DNA of 64,000 nucleotides from Centroberyx gerrardi (lineage: Eukaryota; Chordata; Actinopteri; Beryciformes; Berycidae): assembly GCF_048128805.1 (NCBI RefSeq), contig NC_136006.1, forward strand, positions 8,976,179 to 9,040,178, given 5' to 3'. The notes under the pieces were generated by a model that was not told the origin of the DNA, ran no database searches, and saw only the letters and a program-made list of their open reading frames with translations. The first letter of the stretch is position 1, and every line of letters starts with the position of its first letter. The position numbers and the translations under genes are program-made. This document shows, in pieces, positions 46,921 through 58,900 of this stretch.

Positions 46921-49900
46921 CAGGGCCCTGAAGAGAGGTTGTCGTTGTGTAGAGGTGGACTGCTGGGACGGCAGCGACGGCGAGCCCGTCGTGTATCACG
47001 GTCACACCTGGACTTCCAAGATCCTCTTTAAAGACGTCGTCGCAACACTCGGGGAATACGCCTTCAAGGTGGGAGGCACACGACTCTCTGCCTTAAAGCA
47101 CCAAGTCCTGAGCTCTATTTCCAGTTAAACACACACTCAGAGTCAAGTAGAAGAAATGAGTAGAGCCCAGATGGTGTAGTTGGTAAACTTCCCTCCCCCT
47201 GGAATCTGTATGTTACTCTTATCCTAATGACAGTCTAAATAAACAAGCACAGATCCTGTACAGACCCGCGGCGCGTGTTCAGTTCTATGCACTGAAGCAC
47301 TGCCACACGGTTAAATGACCTAATTCCACTAACGTTACTTAAATACCACAAGGTAACGTTAAAGTCGAGATGAAATGAAAAATGCCTTTTTAACCCTTTT
47401 AGATCACATTCCCGGTCATATTGTGCACCTATTTAACAATATATGCCAAAAAAAATACAAAAAATCAATTTCTTTGTATTCTTATATCAAAATTCAATCA
47501 TGTTTTCTTCCTGTAAAACAAAATATGCCGTGTGCTTACGTAAGCATGCCCGTAACTAATTTCAACCAATAATATCATGACATCCACCCATCAATCAATC
47601 TTCAACTTTTAGCGCACAGAGCTAAGAGGCTAAGATTCATTAGTTAGCTAGCTAGCAACAGCATGGTACTTCGGTGTGTCTTCGGGTGTTATGACACGCC
47701 CACTTTTCAACGTTCAAATCAAATTCCTCCCAACTTTACGTCCTGCCTGTCTTTCCTGTTTCACTTGGAAATAGGTCACGATACGGAAGTTAGATACTCT
47801 CGAAATGCCGATTCATCTCGACTTTAAAGGCACCTACCATTAAAGTCTGTATGGCAGCGAAGACGAGTTCCTGTCTGCAAATCCCCGTTACTGAATGATA
47901 TTTGAAATACGCTTTGGCTCAGATGGTTTGGTAACACTTTATAATAAGGTTGTATTAACATGAGTTAATGCATTAATTATTAATTAACAAATGCTTAACT
48001 AAGGCATGAATACGTTTCTTCACGTTAACTAAGTAATTAACAAATGCATTTGTAAATGCTGTAATTAAAATGTTCAAAGTGTTCATGACCTATTTATGAC
48101 TGATCTGTCTCTGTTTTAATTTCTTCAGTTTAATTTATTCATGCCTTAGTTACGCATTGTTCACCATTAATTAATGCATTAACTCATGTTAGTTGATACA
48201 ACCTTATTATAAAGTGTTACCGATGGTTTTGAAGTTTACACTGGTTACCAAAAGAGAGGAATGAATGGTTGGCCTTTTGTCTTATCTCTTGCAAATGTAG
48301 CTGTTATTTTATTTGTTTGTTGTGTTCCAGCTACGTGTGTATTATCTTGGTTTTATGTGGATCCCAGCAAGATTAGCCACTGCTTTTGCTGGAGCTGACA
48401 GGGTAAACGGATAAACTGTGATATTCCTCAGTGTAGCCATTTTTTCTTTATCAGAGCATTCAGTCTCTGCCTCCTTCCTGTTTGTTAGGCATCAGACTTC
48501 CCAGTCATCCTCTCCCTGGAGAATCACTGCAGTGTGGAGCAGCAGACCCTCATGGCCCAGCACCTCAACCAGATCCTGGGTGACACACTGCTGAGCACCC
48601 TGCTGGATGGGCAGGTGCCTCAACAGCTCCCTTCTCCACAGGTCAGACCCCTCTTCAGTTACTGTGGGATTTTAGGATTTCCTCTAATTCTCTTGAATGT
48701 GCACTTCTTGAAACACATTTTCACAGATAAGCTTTTATATTACATTTGCATGTCACTGTTGTCATGTGAATATCTTGTTAATAGTTGATTTTCATTTTAT
48801 CAAGATTGCATGTTTCTCTTTGGGTTGAGAAAATTCTACAAACCTCTGGGTTATGAAAATCTTAAAACCCCACTGAATAAACTGAAAACTGAACGGTAGT
48901 CAGGCTAAAAACGAAGCTGTTTTTCTGTTCCTAAAAATTGACATTTTGGAGATACAAGGCTTTCACACGACAGATGATATTTTATTCTTTTCACCTGTTT
49001 TATTCATCTGTGAACTTACTTCTTTAAATTCATATCTGGTGTTTTTTTTTTAATAGTTTATCTTATTGCCTTTTATCTATTATTGAGTTGTTGGCTATAA
49101 AACAATTTGTAAATGTTTTGTAAGTGCTATCAAAATAAAGTTCATCAATATTATAGTTTATTACTATAGTTAGTAATATATCAATCTATTTCAGGTGCTG
49201 TGATAACTGACAGGTCCCTTCTATTAATGATAATAATATCTAATATAAAGTTTCAATAAACAGTCCTGCCTTGAGTGAATGATGAACCTGTATGTATGGA
49301 ATAATTTCAGGTAGTCCCACGCCCATTTCATCTCAGGAACTTTATCATTAACAATTCAAAGGCTTTTAAAAAAATTAATGGTCTGTCCATCCCTTGTTAT
49401 CCATCAGTGATGCTAAAAGCAATAGTATAATTTTTAAGCTCTTTTCCAGTCAGAGCACTTAGGGCAATCAATGCTAACGTGAATTAATGGCAGACAAATG
49501 CTGTGAGGAAATCCATGGAGAATTTTGTCAAGTTAAAAGCAGTATATTGCTGCATTTGACTATGAACATGAGACAGCAAAGTGCTTACCTGGCAGGAGGA
49601 TGATGGACCGTCTTCATGAATAGTTTGTGTACTGAAGAGAACAAGTACTTAAAGTTGGTGACATCCTAGTTTGGTGTCATTTTGTCCTACTGGTCCATCC
49701 CAAAATGCAACCCTCTTGCAGTGTCTTCAAACTGTCAATGTCTGCTATTGACATTTGGATGCTTTGCATTGTGGGACAAGTCATTTTGGAGACTAGGAGA
49801 CCAGGAGACTTACATCTTCTTGCACTTCATGCTCCAATATGGATTTCTTCATGTAATTTGGCAGACTGTATTCGCTTACAGTAGAAGGTTTCTGTTCTCA

Positions 49901-52900
49901 AGTTTCATGCTTCATATTCATCACATTATTTATATTTTCAGGAAAATACGGCAATTATCACTTACACATACCGTGAAAAAGTAACAGCTCTCGCTCTTGC
50001 TGCTCTCACCTTTGTGTGCCTGTTCATGGGCGTTCATTATAGGAACTGAAGGGGAAGATTTTGCTGAAAGCCAAGAAGATTGCCGTTCTAGAGGAAAGTC
50101 TTGATGAAACGCTGACAGATGAGATTAGCGATGAGGAAGAGATGGCCAACGGTGATGCTGAGAGCCCGTCTGCAGAAAACCTACCTGCTGAGAGCCTGAA
50201 CCCCAGCGAGAAGGTAGAGAAATACTTGGTGACTTTATGTGTTATGGTAAAATATTACTTTCCTGCCTTAATTAAGCCAGGAATTATTGTATTTATTTTT
50301 TTTGGTTGGTCACTCCATGCTGGTTCAGTATTCTTTATTTGTTTTCCTCATAGTGGAATAGTGAGGAGAGATGGAAAACAGGCGAGAGAAAAACGATAGT
50401 AAAGCAAGACAGGAGTAAACGGAGAGTGATAGTAAAGAGAGACAGGAAGCTGAGTAGAGACATAAAAGATAGTGAGGCGAGACAGGAGTTAAAGAAAGGA
50501 GAAAGTGAAAAGAAGCAGGAAACAGGGAGACTTGAAAGAAGATAGTGAAGACAAATGTGAGAGAAAGACGAAAGATAGTGAAGAGAGAAAGAAAACAACT
50601 GTGCTCCTTCTTAGGGTTTGTCATCAGAAATGTTTCCATGGTGCTCTATGAAAATAGCAATTTATGCTCTTTTTGATATTATGCAACTTTGTATTCCTTA
50701 TTTAACCAGGCAAGTTTACTAAGAACATGTTATTTTTACAACAGTGACTTAGGGGAGTACTTAGAGTGGAAGTTTCCACGCTGGGAAATGTCCAGTACAG
50801 CCACAGTCTTTCCCTGTTGGGCACTGAACAGCTCCACTGGAGCAGTTGTGGGTTAATCAATGTTGTTGAGGGAAGGGAGAGTGTTATCCTCCACCCATCC
50901 TGCCCACATTTTTGGCAAACTTCTATTCCAACAAATGCTTTTTCTAACCATTAGGCCACTGCTGTCCCTAGACGTTATTTGGATCGGTAGCTGACAGGAA
51001 TTGGATTCGTTTGTTGGGCAAAAATCATCCTCATTACATCTATTTTCATTGGCATTTTGTTCTCTGCTTCTCAGAAATCCAAGTCCAAACTGTCCCAGGA
51101 GCTGTCAGACTTGGTGGTTTACTGCAAGAGCGTCCACTTCCATGGTTTTGAGCATGCTCGCTTGCACTCCAAATGCTATGAGATGTCCTCTTTCTCTGAG
51201 TCCAAGGCCAAGAAGCTTGCTAAGGATGCAGGTGAAGTCAAATCAAAGCGACAATGCATTTGAAAGATTTTTAAAGTACTGTATGCTCATGCAATTGGTT
51301 CAGCAAACAAATCTAAAAATGAGTCAGTGGAAACGCCTGGAGAGAGACTTTAAAGGGATTTGACAGTGGATCTTCCAGATAACAATAGTTAGAGTCTACC
51401 TTGTGCTGCTGGCATGCTTTGTCCACTAGCAAGCAGCTACAGCAACTCCATAAGCTAACACATCCTTCCATCATATCACTAGTGTTCATCCACCTTTTTT
51501 TTTTAAGGTTAGCGAACCATTACATCTTAAACAGGTCAAATATCCCTAAAATAAAATGATGATAATACTTTAATCTGTTTAATGATGATATCTTTAATCA
51601 AATTCTGATAATTTGTCAATCTATTCCTGTACTGAGATCTAAAGTAGTCTTCTCTAAGCTATAGAGGGGGAAGGGATACGCTGGAACGCTCAAACCTCTG
51701 TGTACCTCCTCCTCAGGGACGGACTTTGTGCAATACAACACGAGGCAGCTGAGCAGGATCTACCCCAGTGGGCTCAGGACCGACTCCTCCAACTACAACC
51801 CCCAGGAGCTGTGGAGCGCAGGCTGCCAGATAGGTGAGGAGGAGGCTCCGCTCTGCTGGTTTACAAATCCTTTTCACTAAAATCGTTGGTATCTGCAATC
51901 ACACTCTGAGTACCAGGGTGTGCTGATGCATATTTCCACAGCTACTCACACAGCAAACCTTCAGGTTGATTTGTGTTGGACTTAAATGGGGCTGAGAACA
52001 TACATCATTTGCAGGGAGTAAACTCTGATTAATATACAATGATTAAAGATGTTAGTAATATGGAGCATTTTTGCTTATGCCCTGTGTGAAATTAGGAAAA
52101 CTTGATCCTAAGGAACCTGTGAAACAATTTGTGCAGCAAAATAAATACTGTCACCGCTATCAATTCAACCATCTCTGGAGTATAGCAAATGCATGGCAAA
52201 GTGACATCACCGTATCAATAACTACCATAATGGCTACCTGATTTGAACCATGACATTAAAGATGCAAGTTTAACAAGGTTGCAAATGATTGTAAGCATTA
52301 ATTTGCCAAATATGGAAGAGTAACAGCTATTACAAATAACTACAACTACATAAAAAACATCATCCTATATGTTGTTGCTGTCGGCTGAAAATCTTGTGTC
52401 TCTGAAATGTCAACTAAGAAAAAAGGACTTTCAGATTTTTCAGATTTCATAAGCCCAAGGGTCATAGTATTTTTTTAACCCATATAACCCATCACGACCA
52501 TGTAATCCTTCAATTGAAGTTAAAATATGAAAATCAGCAAGACTGGAGTTATGAGGTTTTCAGATGACAACAGCGAATGTTTGTATATGTATGACCTGGA
52601 TTGGACCAATTCCACCATTCGACCAATCCAGGTTGAAACGTTGTTTGTATAATAAACTGCAGAATTCTGTGTGCTGACCTACTTTAAAATTATTGAAACT
52701 TGTCTTGACCAGAACCAGTAGAAGAATGGATATGCACATCACAAGACATTAAAGAAATCATATTATACAGCCACAATAAAATATAATGGCTACAACTAAT
52801 TGTCTCCCCTCTCCCCCCCTCCCCAAGTGGCTCTGAACTTCCAGACAGCTGGTCTGGAAATGGATCTGAATGACGGGCTGTTCAGGCAGAACGGACGCTG

Positions 52901-54048
52901 CGGCTTCGTCCTCAAACCGGACTTCATGAGGGACAGCAACACAGAGTTTGATCCAGAGAAACCAGAGGAGCGCCAGGCCTACGGACCGCTGCGCTTATCC
53001 ATCCAGGTCCAAAACTAAATGAAAGAATTCACATACACACAGTTAGTTGGACTGTAGTTGTACTGGGTAGCCACCATCCCACCCATGAATGTGTGTAACT
53101 GTGTATGCTTGAAGCAGGGTGTTGCTGAAAATTAGTAAGTAAAACTTTACTTATATAGCACTTTTCAGATGAGAAGTTACAAAGTGCTTCAAATGATAAA
53201 AACAAACAATATAAATAAAAAATAAATAAAAGAGCATACAAAATTCAGGTGATACAATACCGGCTAATGTATAGTAGAGCAGCACCAGTAAGCGCAACAA
53301 ATATATATATAAAAAAATACATAAAAATCAAAAAGAGTGTGTGTGTGTATGTGTGTTTCAGGTGATCAGTGGGCAGCAGCTTCCTAAGGTGAACCAGAAA
53401 GAGGGCTCTATCGTAGACCCCCTGGTCAGAGTGGAGGTCTATGGAGTGCCACAGGACCAGGCCAAGGGAGAGACCAGTTACATCCACAACAATGGTGAGA
53501 GAATTGTTGAAGTTTAAAAAATAAACTAAAAATAAACTTAAAAATAAAACTAAAAGAAATCACATCAGAGTTGGTCATAGTCAGCTCTCTGCTGCCCTCT
53601 GCCTGCAGGTTTTAACCCAGTGTGGAACGACACGCTAAATTTCGTCATCCACGCCCCTGATCTGGCCCTGGTTCGCTTTGTGGTGGAGGACTACGACAAG
53701 GCATCCAGGAACGACTTCATTGGACAGTTCACCCTTCCGTTTACATGCATCCAAGCAGGTACGCAAAGCTGAGAGTGATGTAAGCCAAAAGTGTAAAACA
53801 TGAAACCACCAGGGATAGAAGTTTGAGCCTTACTGGGGCCATCCATGCTAAAAAATGAACTAATCTCACTGAGTGGCTTTGTTCAATACATAAAATGTCA
53901 TATGTTAAGTGAAAACACCCATCCTCGAATCTCACATCCCCCTTTTCCTCCTCCAGGTTATCGTCATATACATCTCCTTTCTAAAGATGGAATGGCTATT
54001 CCTCCCTCTTCCCTGTTTGTCAACATCAGCATCTCAGAACTCACATGA
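40468..54048 (+). CDS. PLCD4: PLCD4, phosphoinositide phospholipase C delta-4 (15 coding exons, 762 aa)
   Basis: Calcium-dependent hydrolysis of PIP2 to IP3 and diacylglycerol at membranes. Exons: 40468-40489, 42592-42750, 43146-43374, 43936-44065, 44693-44942, 45752-45953, 46924-47068, 48489-48641, 50043-50213, 51075-51231, 51717-51833, 52828-53006, 53362-53494, 53609-53758, 53957-54048. Phases close to 762 aa, the human length. Domains in order: PH (about 10-130; [19 protein letters not shown]); EF-hands (canonical loop [12 protein letters not shown], then [12 protein letters not shown]); X box with both catalytic histidines (SSHNTYL exon 6, YHGHT exon 7) and calcium ligands ([15 protein letters not shown]); acidic X-Y linker (exon 9); Y box ([35 protein letters not shown]); C2 ([10 protein letters not shown] ... 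[12 protein letters not shown]). The start in exon 1 (MDSHQSS) is supported by in-frame splicing; earlier UTR exons are likely. Exon 5 carries an HAQ tandem repeat. The C-terminus (SISELT) differs from human. Confidence 0.96.
40905..41665 (-). mobile_element. L1-type LINE ORF2 fragment (endonuclease domain only)
   Basis: Read on the minus strand, this gives the successive endonuclease signatures [54 protein letters not shown] and finally [10 protein letters not shown] near 41035. The metal-binding and catalytic residues (N, E, D/N, D/H) of the APE-like nuclease are therefore all recognisable. In-frame stops and frame changes break the reading frame, so it is dead. The reverse transcriptase part is absent: recognisable sequence stops at about 40910, a few residues after [11 protein letters not shown]. 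It lies antisense in PLCD4 intron 1. Confidence 0.8.
42765..42957. repeat. Two GT microsatellites in PLCD4 intron 2
   Basis: GT runs at 42765-42791 and 42928-42957 flank about 135 bp of AT-rich sequence just after the PLCD4 exon 2 donor. Confidence 0.85.
44150..44345 (-). repeat. tRNA-derived SINE-like copy in PLCD4 intron 4
   Basis: On the minus strand the sequence begins ggcagcctaatagttagtgg (A-box-like) and reaches cataggttcaatccctgc (B-box ggttcaatccc) about 50 nt later, the spacing of a tRNA promoter. The plus-strand view shows gggattgaacctatgac and ccactaactattaggcagcc. Related copies lie at 39940, 50790 and 56850. Confidence 0.6.
46709..46748. repeat. GT microsatellite in PLCD4 intron 6
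   Basis: 20 uninterrupted GT units, 175 bp upstream of the PLCD4 exon 7 acceptor. Confidence 0.95.
46869..46923 (+). promoter_or_regulatory. (TG)23(CG)3CAG splice acceptor of PLCD4 exon 7
   Basis: The 46-nt TG run (46869-46914), then cgcgcg and cag, directly abut exon 7 at 46924. A normal polypyrimidine tract is missing. The acceptor is assigned because the joined reading frame (CA/G GCC CTG AAG) matches PLC-delta exactly ([15 protein letters not shown]). Confidence 0.85.
47663..47827 (+). pseudogene. THAP-like N-terminal remnant in PLCD4 intron 7
   Basis: An ATG-initiated frame of 54 codons opens MVLRCVFGC, the C-x3-C start typical of THAP zinc fingers and of fish transposon-derived THAP proteins. 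The next part ([14 protein letters not shown]) does not hold the rest of the THAP pattern in frame, and the frame stops at 47827. The upstream bases ttagttagctagctagcaac resemble the promoter motif of this window. A relic of a THAP gene or transposon is the likeliest reading, but evidence is thin. Confidence 0.3.
47930..48221. mobile_element. hAT-type miniature element, 292 bp, with perfect target duplication
   Basis: The ends ggtaacactttataataagg and the complement of ccttattataaagtgttacc are perfect 20-bp inverted repeats. Flanks are the exact 8-bp duplication gatggttt (47922-47929 and 48222-48229), indicating a hAT transposase. The interior consists of TTAATGCATTAA-type palindromic AT-rich sequence. 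It lies in PLCD4 intron 7. Confidence 0.85.
50790..50970 (-). repeat. SINE-like copy in PLCD4 intron 9
   Basis: Includes ctgttgggcactgaacagct and ends ctaaccattaggccactgct, the same terminal phrase as the copy at 44150-44345. The internal B-box region is degraded. Confidence 0.45.
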
Positions 54049-55935
54049 AGAAATCGAAGCTGAGGATATGAAGCAGGAGTTGCAACAAATTCTAAATTTG
54101 GATTGAGAAAGGCATGCACCAATACCGGAATCTGATGCTGGGACAATACTAGGCTAAAATAGGGTATCGTATCGGAATTCCCCATTGGAAGAAAAGATTT
54201 TCAGCAATTTTAACACATACAAGGATGTTGATTTCTCTAATGGAGAAAAACTGATTTTATGTCAGTCGGTTTTGTCCAGTGACCCCAAACTGGTATAAAT
54301 ATGTATTGTTCAGTAAAATAAATGATTGAATCAGTACTTGGAATCAGTATTGGTAGTGATAAAGTAGTGTTGATTCACGTGTTTGAAGGCAAATTTATGA
54401 ACTCAACAGGAGCTAAAAAGAGGCAGACTGTCAAAACGACAGAGGGGATTACAAAGTTTAAATAGTCTCATCCATTTGAACTGTGGATTCAAATTCCTTA
54501 AATTTAGTGAAATGTCTGCCTGTACTTGCAATTGCTCTCATGACAAATCTTACAATTTTACATTCAATCTTTTATGGGTATACTTCTGTACCCATATACT
54601 TATACTACATACTTTTAATTTACTTTTAATTTTCATTTGCTAGCAATGAGGGAACACAAGGGATCACTGCATGTCTAGAATCTTTTCTTGTTTGCCTTCA
54701 AATGTTCACCTGACACAGTACAGTAAGATCACTTTTTACCTCAAGACAGTGAACTGAACAATTCCTGGTGTACTGAACTACATGTTGTTTATGGTCCACA
54801 GTTTTAAGAAGCAAAATGATACACTATGCAGAAATTGCCAAAAATCTGTATTCTAAACCATTACAGTTCTCAAAGTTCTGCACCATGTTGCTTAATGTAA
54901 ACTGCGAAGTAACTGCATGAGTAATTTAATTGTTACAATCTGCATATTTGATGAGGTATGTTCTGTGTATACTGTAAATGTGTGTACATATAGACCTGTA
55001 AATAGACGCAATAAACAAATAATGTATATAAATAAAATATGAATGGTTGAGCAATAGATTTCTCTCATTCATTCATTATTTTGTCACTTTTATTTTTTCA
55101 GAAAACATAAAACAATCCATACCTTACACTCCACATTCTCTCACACATTATATACATACAGATGTTTTTTTGTATTATCTGTCATATTACAATGTTCACA
55201 TTGATGGCAAGACCCTTTTTAGAAGCAAACATAATTCATTTCTTATAGTTTCACTTAAATATGACCTTAAATAGGACTCATAACAGCCCAATCTGAAATT
55301 GGATTCCTTTTCCCCGCGAGTGGCTAATTTTATTTAACTGAAGAAATTATTATTCTTCAAAAAAATAATTTACAGGAATCATGATACAAGCAGTGAGAGC
55401 ATGTCATAACATGAGTTTTAAATGAGGGTTATTTGGCACTTGACTGCCATGAAAACCATGGTGTAAACCAACCATTTCTATTCTTGGTTTACACTAAAAT
55501 TGGTATTTCAAAATAAAAGTAGATCCTGTCTCCCAAACAGGAACTATCTCTCCTAAATGGTGTCCCTCCACTATGTTCTCTTCTATCAGTATACAGTATA
55601 TGCTATTTGGCGAAATTATGTTCTAAAACGTTGGACCCACAGTCAATTGAAAATCACAGTATCGGGATCTGCTGTTGAATCTGTTCACCAACGTGTTAAA
55701 TGTCAGTTTTCAGGCTATTTTCGTGGCCTCATTCAAATGAATGAGAAGTAAAAATCTGAACGCTACAAACTCGTCCAGCTGCATCTGAACTTCATGATTA
55801 GTTTATATTCTGGTTTTCATGGCAGTAAAGAGCCGAATAACCCCCATGTTAAAACTAAGTGGAATATTGCTTTAAGTTCCTTTCAACAGTGATACTACAA
55901 TCTGAACTGATCAGACCAGGTCTCTGTTGGGCCCT
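54049..55935. other. Tail-to-tail interval between PLCD4 and ZNF142
   Basis: AT-rich and without credible coding sequence. Plus-strand AATAAA signals for PLCD4 occur at 54317, 55010 and 55031; the pair near 55.0 kb, after an AT-rich stretch, is the most typical. On the minus strand, AATAAA at 55329-55334 could end ZNF142, giving a 3' UTR of about 0.6 kb. The two 3' UTRs may therefore lie very close together. Confidence 0.5.
54104..54357. mobile_element. Possible inverted-repeat element in the PLCD4 3' UTR
   Basis: The left part gcaccaataccggaatct and the complement of the right part, cactaccaatactgattcc, are imperfect inverted repeats around 250 bp. It starts about 55 bp after the PLCD4 stop codon and contains an AATAAA at 54317. 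No clear target duplication could be seen. Confidence 0.35.
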
Positions 55936-58900
55936 CTAGTGTTTTCTCTCATTCTCTGCCCTTGTTTGCCCTACCTCTTCTTCTACTCCCTGTACCTCCG
56001 AGGCTGCTACGTGTCTCTGCACTCCTTCCTGCCCCTCCTTGTCCGCCTCCACTGCCCTCTCATCCAGTGTCCCTTGCAAGGCCTCCTTCAGGGTGAGGCT
56101 GACTGCTTCAGAGTCCCTCACCACCCCGTGCTCTACCGACATTTCTGGGTGGTGTCTCTGCAAATGCTTCACCACCTGGAACTTCTGTTTGGCTCTGTAG
56201 GAGCAGTGGCGACAACAGAAGGGTTGCTGCTTGGTGTGAGAGAGGTAGTGATGCCTGAGACCCGCCGGCCACCGGAAGGCCTTGTGGCACAAGCCACACG
56301 TGTATGGCCGATCGTCACTGTGTTGCCGCTGGTGGGTCTTCAGTATAAACCTAGTCTTGAAGGCCTTGCCACATTTCTCGCAGATGTAAGAGCGCACGTC
56401 GCAGTGCTGCGTGTCCCGGTGGGCACGCAGGGCGTCCGCTCTGTTGGTGCGGTAGTCACACTCATCACAGGTGTACGGCTTCTCCCCTGCAGAAGGCGGA
56501 TGAGGGGAATATTATTTATTCAGGGTTTTTCTTTTTGCTTCAATTGGATTAAAGACTCATTAACAAGCCATTTGTGTTTAGCATTATACTAAACTAAAGC
56601 AAATTTAGATGATCATTACATAAACTTTTTTCAGAGAATATCAGAAAGGCATCTAGCAGGCAAATAAACTGAAGAATCAATTGAAATCATTGATATGTAC
56701 AGTTTTTGCATTTTAACACCAGATCAAAGTGAAGGATATGCCATAATTTTATGGTATATCTAGGATAAATTCAGAGTTCTGGGATAAATATTTTCTGTTA
56801 TTTATCTAGGAAAGTTTTGCTGAGTATGAATAATCTTTTACAGAAGTGCCCTGCCTCACATTCACACCTAGGAGATGCCAAGCACTCTTCTACTGTTGGC
56901 TATTGAGTGTAGCAGCGGGAAGTTAAATGTCTTGCTCAAGGGCAACAAGATAGTAGCTATTAAGGGAAGAGAGACTGACGTTCATCTTCCCCTTCCAGAT
57001 TTTTCTAAGCAAGCAAAAGTCTTCAGCTAACAAGTCTGCTTCTCTAATCTTTAGGTTACCTATACACAAAGTATTACAATAATCAATCTTCTGGTCTTGT
57101 TGATACCTGTGTGCTTGGTCATGTGGTACTTCAGCTGGGTCGCCCACTTGCATTTGTAGCCGCACTCCGGACACAGGTACTTCTTCTCCTCTAGGTGAAC
57201 TCTCATGTGAAACTACAGCAAAAATGAATAGTGCAAGGTGAAAATACAGTAAACTAAAGAACAATTGTATAATTTATAATTTTCCCTTGCTTTTTGGCGG
57301 AGAAGTCAATATCACATTAGAGCCTTTTGATTATTAATTGCGTAGTCTTCTTCCAAGTCCTCTGATGTGACATCAATGGGGAAACCTTCTCTTGCATGGC
57401 TAATACAGCTTGATGTTCCTCTTCACCTTCCTACTCATGTAACATTTTATGTGGTGGAACTAAACTAAAATGGCTGTCTGTCTGTGTCTGAACACACCAA
57501 GATTTCCTACCTGTCAGTCGAATACTCTCAAGGGAGCAGCAAGGGGAAAAAGTTCTATGGCTACAACTATAAACTCACCCTAAAAGGTTAAGAGCTCACC
57601 TTCAACCTGGAGGGATCAGTGCAGGTGTAACTGCACTGCTCACAGCTGTAAGGCTTCTCCCCAGTGTGTATACGAATGTGCCATGTGATCTTCTGCTTGT
57701 TCCGGGTCGAATATTTGCAGTCTGTGCACTTGTAAAGGCGTTTGCCCCCATGCGAACGGAGGTGCTGCTCTAATACAAGCTGATGCCGACAGGAAAATTG
57801 ACAGCTGCTGCACTTAAGAGGCTTGTCCTCTGGAGATCCCTCCTCGTGTTCATTCAGGAGGTGTTGAGCTAATACCTGCCTTGTTTTGGTAGCAAAGGGG
57901 CACAGCTGGCACTGATGTGCCAAGTGAGTTCTCTGATGCACCTCAAGGCTTTCCTTTGTCTCAAAAGACTCCTGGCAGGTGGCACACTTTAGCTGAGGGT
58001 GCTTGCTCTGCTGGTGGGTCTTAAGTGCGGCCTCACTGCTGCAGGTATAGTCACACTGCAGGCAGGAGAAACAGACCTGGAGTGGGTGCACACGTTTACA
58101 GTGGTTCCTTAGTGCAACGTCTGAACTGAAGCGAGCCTCACAATGAGTGCAAGCATGCTCTAACTCCCCCGTGTGGCATCTGAGATTGTGCCGCCTTACA
58201 TCGTCAAGCGTGTAGCCGCTGAAGTCACAGAGTGAGCAGAAGTGGGTTGGCTGTCTGTCATGGATGCGCGTCTTGTGCTGACGCAGTTTGGTCATAGTCC
58301 CAAAGGTCTTGTTGCACTTGTTGCAGCTGTGACGACCAATGCCAGTGTGGAGAGACTCATGCTCTTCCAAGCGATAGCGCCTTGTGGTGCTAAAAGGGCA
58401 GTAACGGCAACGGTGGGGTCTTGCACCTTTGTGTTTGAGTGCAACATGTTGGACCATGCACCGTTTTTGCTTACAGGTGAAAGTACAGTGCTCACAGTGC
58501 AAACGTTTAGGTTTGGCAACACCACACTTGTTTTTCTCATGGACAAGCAAAACATGATTGGTCAGTGAAATCTGAGATTTAGCTACAAATGAACACACTT
58601 GGCACTGGATTTCATCCGGCTTGAGGCAGCCTCGCTTTTTGTGGCTGTCTAATGCCCTTTTCTGACTGCACTTGAACGCACAGCTGGGACAAGAGAAGAT
58701 TTGACCTTTAATGGAAACTTTCACTGGACTTCCATTGTCCTCCTCCACCAAGACCTCCCCTCCTCCGAATGACTCATTACTGTCTTCATCATCCAGTTCT
58801 AAAAGGATTTGATTCTCTTTTTTCCTAAAGGTTTTTCTGCAGGTTGAGTAGTGGCGATCAACTGTTGCAAGCTTGACTGATGAAAAATTGCAGAGCTTGC

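Noticed and set aside
55927-56592. 221-codon open frame on the plus strand
   Set aside because: Exactly antisense to the last ZNF142 exon, whose zinc fingers are clearly real; a shadow frame.
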